A DNA stretch of 64,000 nt from an uncultured Eubacterium sp. (GTDB taxonomy: Bacteria; Bacillota; Clostridia; Lachnospirales; Lachnospiraceae): positions 1 to 64,000 of the forward strand of contig CAJUHV010000017.1 of NCBI GenBank assembly GCA_910586445.1, read 5' to 3'. Made by a program: the position numbers and the translations under genes. Positions 45,487-54,214 of the stretch are shown here, piece by piece; the first letter of the stretch is position 1, and every line of letters begins with the position of its first letter. The notes below the pieces were generated by a model, which did not search any database, was not told the DNA's origin, and was given only the letters and a program-made list of their open reading frames with translations.

Positions 45487-45595
45487 AAAGGGGCTGTCGC
45501 AGCAAGATCGCACATACAAGATATACATTCATTTCAAGTCAGATACTGCTATATCTTGTATATATTTTTCTTCTTGCGACAGCCCCTTCTTTAAA
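45486..45595. repeat. Hairpin repeat, GGGGCTGTCGCA family, copy 2
   Basis: The ends GGGGCTGTCGCA and TGCGACAGCCCC are perfect inverted repeats. Inside, ACATACAAGATATA pairs with TATATCTTGTATATA. It follows the stop of the LRR gene by a few bases and shares its core with 4636-4765. It may act as a terminator for the LRR gene. Confidence 0.8.
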
Positions 45596-45598
45596 ATA

Positions 45599-47119
45599 TC
45601 AGTAAGCAATAAAATTTCTCACCAGCGTTGACGAATACCCGCCAAATGCTGTCTTGTGCACATACTCTGGCATTAAGGCTGCCCGTGCCTCCCTTAACGC
45701 CCCACAGTCATAAAACGCCTCAGCATCCACCCTTTTGATATATCCCCTGCACCGGAAGGATTCCAGACCCCCGCACTGGCGGAAGGCCCCCCTGCCGATC
45801 TCGTCTATATCCCCCTTTGCCAGAAAGTCAAACAAATGGCCGCATCCTGCAAAAGCCGACCACCCGATCTTTTTCAGCGACCCTTTTACCCTGACGGTCT
45901 CCAGCGTCTCGCTCTTATAAAACGCTCCGTCTGCAATCTGCGTGACCCTGCCCTCTATCACAAAATACGGCGTCGTGTTCTTCTTCAGCACCTGATAGAT
46001 TATGCTGCCGTCCCTGCTGTATATGATATTGTCCCTTACTGTATATTTGGGGTTCCCTTCTGCAAACCTTACCGACTCAAGCTGCCACAGATCGTACAGC
46101 AGCACCGATTTCCCGCGGTTTTCCTCCTCCATGTTGATTTCACCCGTAAAATTTCTGCCGAATGTGATCTCGCGCAGCCGGAAACAGTCCTTAAATGTAT
46201 CCTCAGACATGTACCGGACATTGTCCGGTATCCGTATAGACGAGATATCCGTCCCTTCAAATGTGCCAAGGTCAAAGCTTTCCCTATACACGCCCTCGCC
46301 CGGCCCCGTCCAGACAATCCTGTGGTATAGCGGCGGGTCGTCGTCCGGGTCCAATTCTGATCCATTATACAAATAAATCCCCATCTTATATCCATGAAAA
46401 TCCGTAATTTTTTTCAGCTTTTCAGCCTGATGCAGGTTGATCTCCTCCAGACTGTTGCATCCGAAAAACGCACCCGCCCCCAGCGCCCTTAAATCTTTAT
46501 GCAGGACCACCTGCTTTATATATTTATTCAGTGCAAATGCCAGCGGCGCAATTTTTTTAACCGACACAGGGACGCGGTAGACCGTCTCCTCCCTGCCTGC
46601 AGGATAAACAACCAGTCGGGATTTGTCATTTGAAAACAGCACGTTATCCTCCACCGCAAAGTACTGGTTTTCCGGCGAAACATGTATTTCTTCTAGTATC
46701 CAGCACAAAAATGCCCCCGGCGCTATATCCTTTAGATTCTTAGGAATCGTTATGCTGCTGATCTCCAGTCCTTTGAAAGATGCCGTCGCAAGCGATTTTA
46801 ATGAATCCGGGAGCACCAGCTGCGCCGGGCGACCTTCACAAGACACATTTTCAAAGACCTGAAAATGGTCTATGGATGTAATGCCTTCTTTAATCACAAT
46901 TTTTTTTACAGGCATGAGGTTCCTGTCCTCCAGCTTAATCCGGCTGGTAAGTGCGCCCCGCCCTGTGATGGTCAGGGTTTTAGTATCCATATTATATTTC
47001 CATACAGCGTTTTTTCCTGCCATTCCTTTATGCACGCCTGCCTCCGCAGCCACTGGGGTAAATGCAGTAAAAATTAAGATGGTGAATAAAATCACAATAT
47101 ATGAATAGTATTTTTTCAT
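45599..47119 (-). CDS. BspA-like leucine-rich repeat surface protein
   Basis: A 506-aa secreted protein. A signal peptide (about 1-27) ends near AAEAG. At least eight LRR_5 repeats follow, visible as LVLPDSLKSLATASFKGLEI, IRIPDNVRYMSEDTFKDCF and VRVKGSLKKIGWSAFAGC. BspA-type proteins adhere to host or bacterial partners. No sorting signal or wall-binding repeat is visible, so it may be released. AAAGGAG precedes the ATG. Confidence 0.85.
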   Translation of the reverse strand: MKKYYSYIVILFTILIFTAFTPVAAEAGVHKGMAGKNAVWKYNMDTKTLTITGRGALTSRIKLEDRNLMPVKKIVIKEGITSIDHFQVFENVSCEGRPAQLVLPDSLKSLATASFKGLEISSITIPKNLKDIAPGAFLCWILEEIHVSPENQYFAVEDNVLFSNDKSRLVVYPAGREETVYRVPVSVKKIAPLAFALNKYIKQVVLHKDLRALGAGAFFGCNSLEEINLHQAEKLKKITDFHGYKMGIYLYNGSELDPDDDPPLYHRIVWTGPGEGVYRESFDLGTFEGTDISSIRIPDNVRYMSEDTFKDCFRLREITFGRNFTGEINMEEENRGKSVLLYDLWQLESVRFAEGNPKYTVRDNIIYSRDGSIIYQVLKKNTTPYFVIEGRVTQIADGAFYKSETLETVRVKGSLKKIGWSAFAGCGHLFDFLAKGDIDEIGRGAFRQCGGLESFRCRGYIKRVDAEAFYDCGALREARAALMPEYVHKTAFGGYSSTLVRNFIAY

Positions 47120-47165
47120 AAGGCTCCTTTACAAATCGCACCACCTGGTTTGATTCTTTATTATG

Positions 47166-47281
47166 AAATAAAAGCCCTGCCTGCTTCTGCATCATATTTC
47201 AAAATTCGGCTGTACAGACTGCCTACTCCGCCGTCACCGCTTATCTGAAATTCACATGCGCCAGCCAAAACAGGGCTTTTA
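47166..47281 (-). ncRNA. Hairpin-closed leader element of unknown type
   Basis: On the minus strand AAAAGCCCTG pairs with CAGGGCTTTT across about 95 nt that contain further short stems (TTGGCTG with CAGCCGAA). It lies between a gene remnant and the LRR gene start. It could be a terminator with a large internal structure or a cis-regulatory RNA; no riboswitch class was recognised. Confidence 0.3.
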
Positions 47282-47327
47282 TGCGGCTTTAGATTAGGCA
47301 TGAAGTGTCTAATCAATGTAACCTGAC

Positions 47328-47564
47328 TTAAACAAGCTGAATCTTATATATGCTGTTTTTTCGTGTCGCTGTATCTTCCCTCTGGTTTGTGGCCATATAA
47401 AATGTCTTCCCTTGATCCGGCGAACTGACAGATTCGATTTCGAATGCTTCTTTTGCTGTCCGGTCGCAGGAATAATAAGCGCTCAGGGTCGCTTTATTAA
47501 ATTTCGGACTGCCTCCAGACAGACCGAATACAGCAATGTCATTAACAAAATACTTCCAGCTGCA
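47328..47564 (-). pseudogene. C-terminal remnant of an unidentified gene, overlapping the cotS-like 3' end
   Basis: A minus-strand frame of 78 codons without a start reads SWKYFVNDIAVFGLSGGSPK and ends with a beta-like stretch NSIYKIQLV before TAA 47328. Upstream it is closed by a TGA within the cotS-like gene, so the gene lost its N-terminus. The composition is protein-like and hydrophilic, reminiscent of propeller-type secreted proteins, but the family cannot be named. Confidence 0.5.
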
Positions 47565-48531
47565 TCATCCTCAAAAATTCTGTCCTCTCCTTCTCCTGCG
47601 CACATATTTTAGCCAGCTTCTCACTATCCCTGCTGTTTGCCCAGCTTTTTCTGGAATTAAAATAATGATTTGCCACCTTCCAAAACTTCTCCGGGTATGC
47701 CATCCGCACGCTCAGCTGCTGCTTTTCCCAGCGGTTCAGCCTGCGCACCTTATCGTACGCGCTGACCATATCCATGCCCAGCCCCGTATTCCAATTATGC
47801 TTTTCCATAATTTTACGGAAAAAATGCGCAAAATCGCTGACATACGCATCTTTGCAGAAATGTTCATAATTTATAATAACAGGCCCCGACGCCGTAAACA
47901 GCAGGTTATGCTGATTATAGTCTCCGTGGCAGATCCCGAAAAATTCTTCTCCCGGTCTTTTTGGCAGATCATGCAACCTGTCCGATGCCTCCTGCGCCTG
48001 CTTGATATAATGGCTGTATTCATTTAAAAATCTGGCTTCAAATTCATTCTTCTTTTTCTTTGCTTTTATGTAATTGCGCACCTTATGCAGCTCACGTGTA
48101 TGCCGTTCATATTCATTTTCCAAAAAGTCTGCTGCCCTGCACATCGTATCCGGCACCTGTTCTTTAAAATCTGCCGCATTAATATGAAACTGCGCCAGCC
48201 TGCGGACTGCACATAATATGTCTTCCCTGTTTCTGGTATCGCACTCGCGCCCTTCAAACCATGTCCGCATATAGTACCGTGTCTCATCCAGATCTGTAAA
48301 AATCGGCTGCTCTTCTTTCGTGTATACAATCTGTTCCGTAATGCTCCCACTATTTTTCAGATAAATCAAAAATTGATCCAGCAGCCTGGCTTTTGATGCA
48401 GAACCGGAGAACTCCTTGAGGATTTTTCTGCCGCCGTCCTGATCCAGGCATATGTAAACACCCCTGCCCTTTTGAATATCGCTGAACTCATATGGATAAG
48501 CTTCTAAGATAATTTCTGTCCGGTTATACAC
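47542..48531 (-). CDS. CotS-like spore coat kinase-fold protein
   Basis: A 329-aa protein of the CotS/aminoglycoside phosphotransferase fold. The Brenner-type catalytic loop is ICHGDYNQHNLLF. The metal-binding Asp of the usual IDFD motif appears to be replaced: VIINYEHF has Asn there, so it may be a pseudokinase. The GTG at 48531 with GGAGG 9 bp upstream is preferred over ATG 48579. CotS proteins are spore coat components. No other coat gene is adjacent. Confidence 0.8.
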   Translation of the reverse strand: MYNRTEIILEAYPYEFSDIQKGRGVYICLDQDGGRKILKEFSGSASKARLLDQFLIYLKNSGSITEQIVYTKEEQPIFTDLDETRYYMRTWFEGRECDTRNREDILCAVRRLAQFHINAADFKEQVPDTMCRAADFLENEYERHTRELHKVRNYIKAKKKKNEFEARFLNEYSHYIKQAQEASDRLHDLPKRPGEEFFGICHGDYNQHNLLFTASGPVIINYEHFCKDAYVSDFAHFFRKIMEKHNWNTGLGMDMVSAYDKVRRLNRWEKQQLSVRMAYPEKFWKVANHYFNSRKSWANSRDSEKLAKICAQEKERTEFLRMMQLEVFC

Positions 48532-48634
48532 AATAACACCCCTCCAATTAGATGAACGATCACGCACTAACGTGTCCATTCATCCTATGAGGGAACATGT
48601 GAAAATATTACTAGATCTTAATAATTATACATCC

Positions 48635-48762
48635 GAATAATTTCTCATCCAGATAATTTCTCATCCAGATAATTTCTCATCTGAATAATTTCTCATCTGA
48701 ATAATTTCTCATCCAAATAATTTCTCATCCAAATAATTTCTCATCCAGATAATTTCTCATCC
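48635..48762. repeat. 16-bp tandem repeat, eight units, overlapping the cca stop
   Basis: Eight head-to-tail units of the form AGATAATTTCTCATCC, differing at two or three positions. The last units contain the final codons (DEKLSG) and stop of cca. It is a minisatellite and probably varies in copy number; the unit length is not a multiple of three but each unit carries the stop, so the protein end is nearly unaffected. Confidence 0.9.
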
Positions 48763-50105
48763 GTATCATCCGCTAAATAATCCTTCACCTGCTTTATCAG
48801 ATAAGCACGGTCATTTTTATCAGGATCAGCGACTACCTGTTCCAAAAGCATATGCAGAATCTCTCCGATCTGCTTTCCCTGCGCAATCCCAAGCTCCATC
48901 AGATCTCGCCCGGATACCGCAAGCTGTTTTAAGCTGAGGCAGTCGCCCTGTGCCAGAATATGTTCATACATTTTTTCATAATCATCTACGTACTGCAGCT
49001 TCTCCAGACGCTTAAAATCGCTCTGCGCCAAAATATCCGCCCGCTTGACGGCAAACAATGCCGGATACTGTGCCGTGCCGACTTTTATGATCGCCCTGCG
49101 CACGTTTTCTTCCGTCAGCGGCGGATTATAATCATGCCAGCGCACAAGCGCGCATACGGCATCCATCGTATCGCGGTCAAACTTCAGACGGCGGAAGATC
49201 TGTCTGGCTATCAGCGCACCCTGTGCAGGATGGCCGTGAAAATGATCAAGCCCGTCTTCATCGGTCGTCCTGCACTGCGGCTTTGCAATATCATGAAACA
49301 GCATTGTCAGGCGCAGCACTTTGTCAGGTGCAGCATTGCACATGCCGCGTATTGTATGTTCGCCCACGCTGCAGCAGTGATGCGGGTGGTTCTGTTCCGT
49401 CTCCATCATGCGGTCAAATTCCGGCAGGATCACTTTTGAAATGCCCAGCTCATACAGCATGCGCATGCGCTGCGGATTCTGCGAGACGGCCAGCTTTACA
49501 AGCTCTGTCTGAATACGCTCGGCACTGATTTTGTTTAAATTAACTGCCAGCGCCCGTATCGCGCTGCACGTAGCGCCATCTACGGCAAAATCCAGCTGCG
49601 CTGAAAAGCGGACAGCCCGCAGCATACGCAGCGCGTCTTCATGAAAGCGGTCCATCGGATTTCCCACGCACCGGATAATGCCTTTTTTTAAATCGCCTGC
49701 ACCATCAAATGCATCCACCAGTCCGTCCTGTGGATTATACGCCATGGCATTCACCGTAAAATCCCGCCGCTTTAAATCCTCCAAAAGGCTTGCTGTAAAT
49801 ATGACTTCATTTGGGTGCCTGCCGTCCTCGTACTCACCGTCGATCCGGTAAGTCGTCACTTCAAACCCAGTGTGACCGCACATAACCGTCACCGTGCCAT
49901 GCTGCAGCCCGGTATCGATCGTATGGGCAAACAGCTCCTTTACCTGTTTTGGCGCAGCGGATGTCGTAATGTCCCAGTCCTTCGGCTCTAACCCCAGCAT
50001 GCTGTCGCGCACGCAGCCGCCCACCGCATAAGCCTCATACCCATGCTGCATCAGCCTTTCTAATATAAAGCTCACCTCATCCGGCAGCTTGATATTAAAA
50101 TCCAT
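48741..50105 (-). CDS. cca: CCA tRNA nucleotidyltransferase with HD domain
   Basis: A 454-aa class II enzyme that adds or repairs the CCA end of tRNA. The nucleotidyltransferase motif is AYAVGGCVRDSMLG (near residue 25), with metal Asp pair in KDWDITTS; RRDFTVNAMAY and RMLRAVRFSAQ are further signatures. An HD-type domain (HHCCSVGEHTIRGM and LFHDIAKP) follows. The ATG at 50105 has GGAG 9 bp upstream; 50111, 50120 and 50132 are alternatives. Its 3' end is within a tandem repeat. It lies 36 bp after proS. Confidence 0.93.
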   Translation of the reverse strand: MDFNIKLPDEVSFILERLMQHGYEAYAVGGCVRDSMLGLEPKDWDITTSAAPKQVKELFAHTIDTGLQHGTVTVMCGHTGFEVTTYRIDGEYEDGRHPNEVIFTASLLEDLKRRDFTVNAMAYNPQDGLVDAFDGAGDLKKGIIRCVGNPMDRFHEDALRMLRAVRFSAQLDFAVDGATCSAIRALAVNLNKISAERIQTELVKLAVSQNPQRMRMLYELGISKVILPEFDRMMETEQNHPHHCCSVGEHTIRGMCNAAPDKVLRLTMLFHDIAKPQCRTTDEDGLDHFHGHPAQGALIARQIFRRLKFDRDTMDAVCALVRWHDYNPPLTEENVRRAIIKVGTAQYPALFAVKRADILAQSDFKRLEKLQYVDDYEKMYEHILAQGDCLSLKQLAVSGRDLMELGIAQGKQIGEILHMLLEQVVADPDKNDRAYLIKQVKDYLADDTDEKLSG

Positions 50106-50141
50106 TTCCATATTCTCCATACCAATGACCATCCTGGTTCT

Positions 50142-51578
50142 TTAATATGCCTTGCCCCAGAATACTAATTTTTTCGCCGGCTTTCCGCAGCATACGCATA
50201 CGTCAGAAATCTGCTCCTGCTCATACGGCATACAGCGTGAGGTCGCTGCGGTCTCTTCCTTGATCTTGTCCTCACAGGACTGCTCGCCGCACCACATGCC
50301 CCTTATAAATCCCGGCTTTTCTTCCAATATGGATTTAAATTCGTCATAATTATGTGCATCCGACACATGCGAATCCCTATGTGCCTTTGCGCGTTCAAAC
50401 ATGTCTGACTGTATTGTATCCAGAAGCTCTGCCATCTTCCCGGCTGCCTCTTCAAAGGCTACCTGATATTTTTCCCTTGTATCCCGGCGTACAAATACAC
50501 ACTGTCCTTTTTCGATATCTTTCGGCCCGATTTCAATACGTACCGGAATGCCGCGCATTTCCTGTTCGGAAAATTTCCAGCCCGGACTCTTTTCGCTGTC
50601 GTCTACTTTTACGCGGAACGTTCCTTTTAATGCCTCACACAGTTCGCCTGCCTTCTCCAGCACGCCCTCCTTCTGCTGCTGGATCGGTATGATCATTACC
50701 TGTGTCGGTGCGATTTTCGGCGGCAGCACCAGTCCCGAGTCATCCCCATGCACCATAATAATTGCACCGATAATACGGGTGCTCAGCCCCCATGAGGTCT
50801 GGTGTACATACTGCAGCTGGTTGTTTGGATCTGTATATTGTATGCCGAACGCCTTCGCAAATCCATCGCCAAAATTATGGCTTGTGCCTGACTGGAGTGC
50901 CTTGCCGTCATGCATCAATGCCTCGATTGTATAAGTAGCCTCTGCCCCGGCAAATTTTTCCTTCTCTGTCTTGCGGCCGCGTATGACCGGGACAGCGAGC
51001 ACCTGCTCACAAAAATCTGCATATACATTTAACATCTGCTCGGTACGCTCCTGTGCCTCCTCTGCTGTCGCATGTGCCGTATGGCCTTCCTGCCATAAAA
51101 ATTCCCTGGACCTTAAAAACGGCCTTGTCTCTTTTTCCCAGCGCACTACCGAGCACCACTGATTGTATACCTTTGGCAGGTCACGGTAAGACTGCACGTC
51201 ATTTTTATAAAAATCGCAGAATAAAGTCTCAGAAGTCGGCCTGACACAGAGCCTTTCCTGCAGCTGGTTCTGCCCGCCATGTGTCACCCACGCCACCTCC
51301 GGCGCAAATCCTTCCACATGGTCTTTCTCTTTGTTCAGCAGGCTCTCCGGTATAAACATCGGCATGTATACATTTTGTACGCCAGTCTCCTTAAAGCGCC
51401 GGTCCAATTCATGCTGGATATTTTCCCAGAGCGCATAGCCTGCCGGCTTTATAATCATACAGCCCTTTACTGAAGAATAGTCGATCAGTTCTGCCTTTTT
51501 TACGACATCCGTATACCACTGCGCAAAATCTTCCTGCATGCTGGTAATGGATTCTACTAGTTTTTTGTCCTTCGCCAT
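50142..51578 (-). CDS. proS: Prolyl-tRNA synthetase, short archaeal-type
   Basis: A 478-aa class II synthetase. It begins MAKDKKLVESITSMQEDFAQ; motif 2 is SVVRWEKETRPFLRSREFLW and motif 3 lies near SWGLSTRIIG. The absence of the INS editing domain and the C-terminal extension with CVCCGKPAKK and final KAY define the eukaryote/archaea-like type seen in Clostridia. ATG 51578 has AGGAG 7 bp upstream; the longer frame upstream is not supported. No T-box leader was seen. Confidence 0.95.
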   Translation of the reverse strand: MAKDKKLVESITSMQEDFAQWYTDVVKKAELIDYSSVKGCMIIKPAGYALWENIQHELDRRFKETGVQNVYMPMFIPESLLNKEKDHVEGFAPEVAWVTHGGQNQLQERLCVRPTSETLFCDFYKNDVQSYRDLPKVYNQWCSVVRWEKETRPFLRSREFLWQEGHTAHATAEEAQERTEQMLNVYADFCEQVLAVPVIRGRKTEKEKFAGAEATYTIEALMHDGKALQSGTSHNFGDGFAKAFGIQYTDPNNQLQYVHQTSWGLSTRIIGAIIMVHGDDSGLVLPPKIAPTQVMIIPIQQQKEGVLEKAGELCEALKGTFRVKVDDSEKSPGWKFSEQEMRGIPVRIEIGPKDIEKGQCVFVRRDTREKYQVAFEEAAGKMAELLDTIQSDMFERAKAHRDSHVSDAHNYDEFKSILEEKPGFIRGMWCGEQSCEDKIKEETAATSRCMPYEQEQISDVCVCCGKPAKKLVFWGKAY

Positions 51579-51687
51579 TTTCATTCTCCTTCTATAACTG
51601 CCAGATCTTTTAATCGTCTTATACCGATTTATTCTAGCGTCATATCGTTTGAATGTCAAGCTCTGCTGCGCTCTCAGACATGCCCGT

Positions 51688-52734
51688 TTACCCTGCCGCC
51701 TCAAGCCCCGCTGCATACAGCTCGTAGATTAAAAATGCCGAGACCGGCCCCAGCAGCACTCCTGCCGCACCATATACATGTATGCCGATATAGATGCTCA
51801 TCAGTACCACAATCGGAGGATAACCCAGCTTTTCTCCAATCAGCCTGGGTTCCAGCAGCTGGCGCGCAAAGCTGCAGATGACATACAGGATTCCGTAAAC
51901 TGCTGCCATGACATACCGCCCATAGATAATGTCTATAATAATCCAAGGCACAAAGATCGTGCCTGTCCCGATAAAAGGCAGCGCATCGCACAGCCCGATC
52001 CCCATTCCAGCCAACATCGCATATGGATTTCCGGTTAAAAATAACCCGATAATGCAGATCAGGCTGATAATAACCAGAATGATAAACTGTGCTTTTAAAT
52101 ACGTCCCTCCTGCCGACTTTGCATGCTGCTTGACCTGTATCATCAGCCTTCCGGCTGCAGATTTTCGTACCGCGCCTGCGATCTGCTCATAATCTGTCAA
52201 AATCAAAACACCGGATATTACAGACACCAGAGACAGTCCCATCAGTGCAAATACCGCCTTTGCATAAGATACAGAGTTTTTGATCAGATACGGCAGCGTA
52301 CTAGACTGCAGACCGTTTTTCACCTTCGTCTGCATTTTTACATAAAGCTGCTCTGCCTCACCAATCTGAACGCCGAGGCCGCGCTCAATCCTTAAACAGC
52401 AGTCGCACCATAAGTCGCGTATATTTCCTTCGATAGCGTCCGCATTCTGTGCCAGAGCAGCCAGCTGCATACAGACTGCCCGCCCGGCAAAAAAACACAA
52501 AGCGCCCACAGCCGCCAGCATGACCGAAACGACGATCATAGATATCATACTGCGCCCCTTTCCCGTCTTTTCTACAATCTTTGCAACAATCGGATTCAGC
52601 ATCATTGCCAGCGCTGCGCCTAACAAAAAAGGAATTACAATTGGCAGAACGTATCTCATGGAAAGATATACTACCAACGTAACTCCGGTTAATAAAATGA
52701 TCTTTTTTACGTTGTCTTTTTCATACCATCTCAT
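51688..52734 (-). CDS. AI-2E family permease (YtvI-like)
   Basis: A 348-aa membrane protein with about eight helices. The family core GMGIGLCDALPFIGTGTIFV near residue 230 and RLIGEKLGYPPIVVLMSIYI near residue 285 are visible. The family includes sporulation protein YtvI, Na+/H+ antiporters and the disputed AI-2 exporter TqsA. The ATG at 52734 has no clear ribosome-binding site, which is odd; it lies just after the RluA-type gene and may be coupled. The exact substrate is unknown. Confidence 0.85.
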   Translation of the reverse strand: MRWYEKDNVKKIILLTGVTLVVYLSMRYVLPIVIPFLLGAALAMMLNPIVAKIVEKTGKGRSMISMIVVSVMLAAVGALCFFAGRAVCMQLAALAQNADAIEGNIRDLWCDCCLRIERGLGVQIGEAEQLYVKMQTKVKNGLQSSTLPYLIKNSVSYAKAVFALMGLSLVSVISGVLILTDYEQIAGAVRKSAAGRLMIQVKQHAKSAGGTYLKAQFIILVIISLICIIGLFLTGNPYAMLAGMGIGLCDALPFIGTGTIFVPWIIIDIIYGRYVMAAVYGILYVICSFARQLLEPRLIGEKLGYPPIVVLMSIYIGIHVYGAAGVLLGPVSAFLIYELYAAGLEAAG

Positions 52735-52753
52735 AGAAAGAAGTATGTGTGGA

Positions 52754-53506
52754 TTATATATTATTATGTAGATAAACTGCTCCGCTTTCCTGCCACTTTT
52801 TTGAATCCAAGCCAAACTTTTGAAACACCGCCTGTGATGGCGCTATGCGGAAAATCATTTCTTTTTTTGTGAGCGGATGTACAAACCCAAGCGCACATGC
52901 ACACAGGCCCAGTCCATCTGCACCGTCCTCACAGGCCTCCTCCTGCCTGCCATATTTTCTGTCTCCTGCCAGCGGAGCACCGATCTGTGCCATCTGTACG
53001 CGGATCTGATGATGCCTGCCTGTCAGCAGCCGGATCTTTACAAGACTGCGAGCCGGCTCCATGCTCACATCCGTACCTAACACCTGATAATACAGTTCTG
53101 CTTTTTTCGCTCCGGCCTCTCCTTTTGCTGCTGCAGACGACGTATTCGTTCTGCTGTCCTTTTTCAGATAATGCTGCAGCTTTCCTTCCTGCTCTGGCAG
53201 ACTGCCCTGTGTAACTGCCAGATATATTTTTGAAAAGCCTCCCTGCGCAAGCTGCCTGCTCAATGCAGCCGTGCTTTTTGGATCTTTGCCAAATACCAGA
53301 ATGCCTTCTACCGGCTGGTCCAGCCGATGAACGGTCCCTGCATACGCCTCTTCGCCCCTGCCATGCCTGTAATTGCAGATCAGGCTGACCATGTCCTGCT
53401 GCCCTGCCTTTTTCGTCTCAGTCGCTACGCCTGCCGGCTTTCTGCACACTATAATCTGTGCATCCTCATATAAGATATGATCTAATTCTTTATGCTGTCC
53501 TGCCAT
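52754..53506 (-). CDS. RluA-family pseudouridine synthase
   Basis: A 250-aa RNA pseudouridine synthase. The catalytic motif is GTVHRLDQPVEGILVFG (Asp about 63), with LLTGRHHQIRVQMAQIGAPL as the family C-terminal signature. It has no S4 domain. The motif differs from the common HRLDxxTSG form (VEG), which is seen in YlyB-like and small Clostridial members. The RNA target is unknown. GGGA lies before the ATG. Confidence 0.92.
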   Translation of the reverse strand: MAGQHKELDHILYEDAQIIVCRKPAGVATETKKAGQQDMVSLICNYRHGRGEEAYAGTVHRLDQPVEGILVFGKDPKSTAALSRQLAQGGFSKIYLAVTQGSLPEQEGKLQHYLKKDSRTNTSSAAAKGEAGAKKAELYYQVLGTDVSMEPARSLVKIRLLTGRHHQIRVQMAQIGAPLAGDRKYGRQEEACEDGADGLGLCACALGFVHPLTKKEMIFRIAPSQAVFQKFGLDSKKWQESGAVYLHNNI

Positions 53507-53524
53507 AAGCTTTTCCCGGTCCCC

Positions 53525-54214
53525 TTACATTTTAAACCGGTAGCCGACACCCCAGATTGTTTCTATATACTGCGGCTTTGCCGTATTGATCTCTATTTTT
53601 TCGCGGATTTTTTTAATATGCACCGTAACCGTCGCAATGTCCCCTACCGACTCCATATCCCAGATCTCTTTAAACAGCTCTTCTTTTGTAAATACGCGGT
53701 TTGGATTCTGCGCCAGAAATACGAGCAGGTCAAACTCTTTTGTCGTAAACTGTTTTTCTTCTTCATTGACCCATACGCGCCTGGCAGTCTTGTCAATGCG
53801 TATTCCCCGGATCTCTACAATATCATTCTGCGGTATGCCGCTGCCGATCAGCCGCTCATATCTTGCCAGATGCGCCTTCACGCGGGCTACAAGCTCACTT
53901 GGCGAAAACGGCTTTGTCACATAATCATCCGCTCCCAGTCCCAGCCCCCTTATTTTGTCAATATCATCTTTTTTTGCAGATACCATTAAAATCGGCAGAT
54001 TCTTATGCTCCCTGATCTGCCTGCATACTTCAAATCCGTCCATGCCCGGCAGCATCAGGTCTAGGATCACCATATTGTAATCCTCTTCCAGTACTTTTTT
54101 CAGCCCCTGTTCACCGTTTGTCTCGATCTCGACTTTAAAATCGCTTAGTTCCAGATAATCTTTCTCCAATTCCGCAATTGTCATCTCGTCTTCAATAATC
54201 AATATTTTACTCAT
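53525..54214 (-). CDS. OmpR-family response regulator
   Basis: A 229-aa regulator. Receiver: IEDEMTI acidic pair, phospho-acceptor in VILDLMLPGMDG, Lys in TKPFSPSE. The C-terminal winged helix includes FTTKEFDLLVFLAQNPNRVF and VTVHIKKIREKI. AGGAGG lies 6 bp before the ATG. It overlaps the kinase gene by 8 bp; the pair forms a two-component system for an unknown envelope signal. Confidence 0.95.
   Translation of the reverse strand: MSKILIIEDEMTIAELEKDYLELSDFKVEIETNGEQGLKKVLEEDYNMVILDLMLPGMDGFEVCRQIREHKNLPILMVSAKKDDIDKIRGLGLGADDYVTKPFSPSELVARVKAHLARYERLIGSGIPQNDIVEIRGIRIDKTARRVWVNEEEKQFTTKEFDLLVFLAQNPNRVFTKEELFKEIWDMESVGDIATVTVHIKKIREKIEINTAKPQYIETIWGVGYRFKM

Noticed and set aside
47166..47281. 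Known riboswitch (THF, cobalamin or c-di-GMP)
   Set aside because: A GGAGTAG word recalls the THF class, but the other conserved parts of these classes are absent.
48635..48762. Possible CRISPR array
   Set aside because: The 16-bp units are directly contiguous without spacers, and no cas gene is nearby; it is a tandem minisatellite.
51579..51687. T-box leader before proS
   Set aside because: The gap is about 110 bp and lacks the T-box core sequence and a terminator stem.
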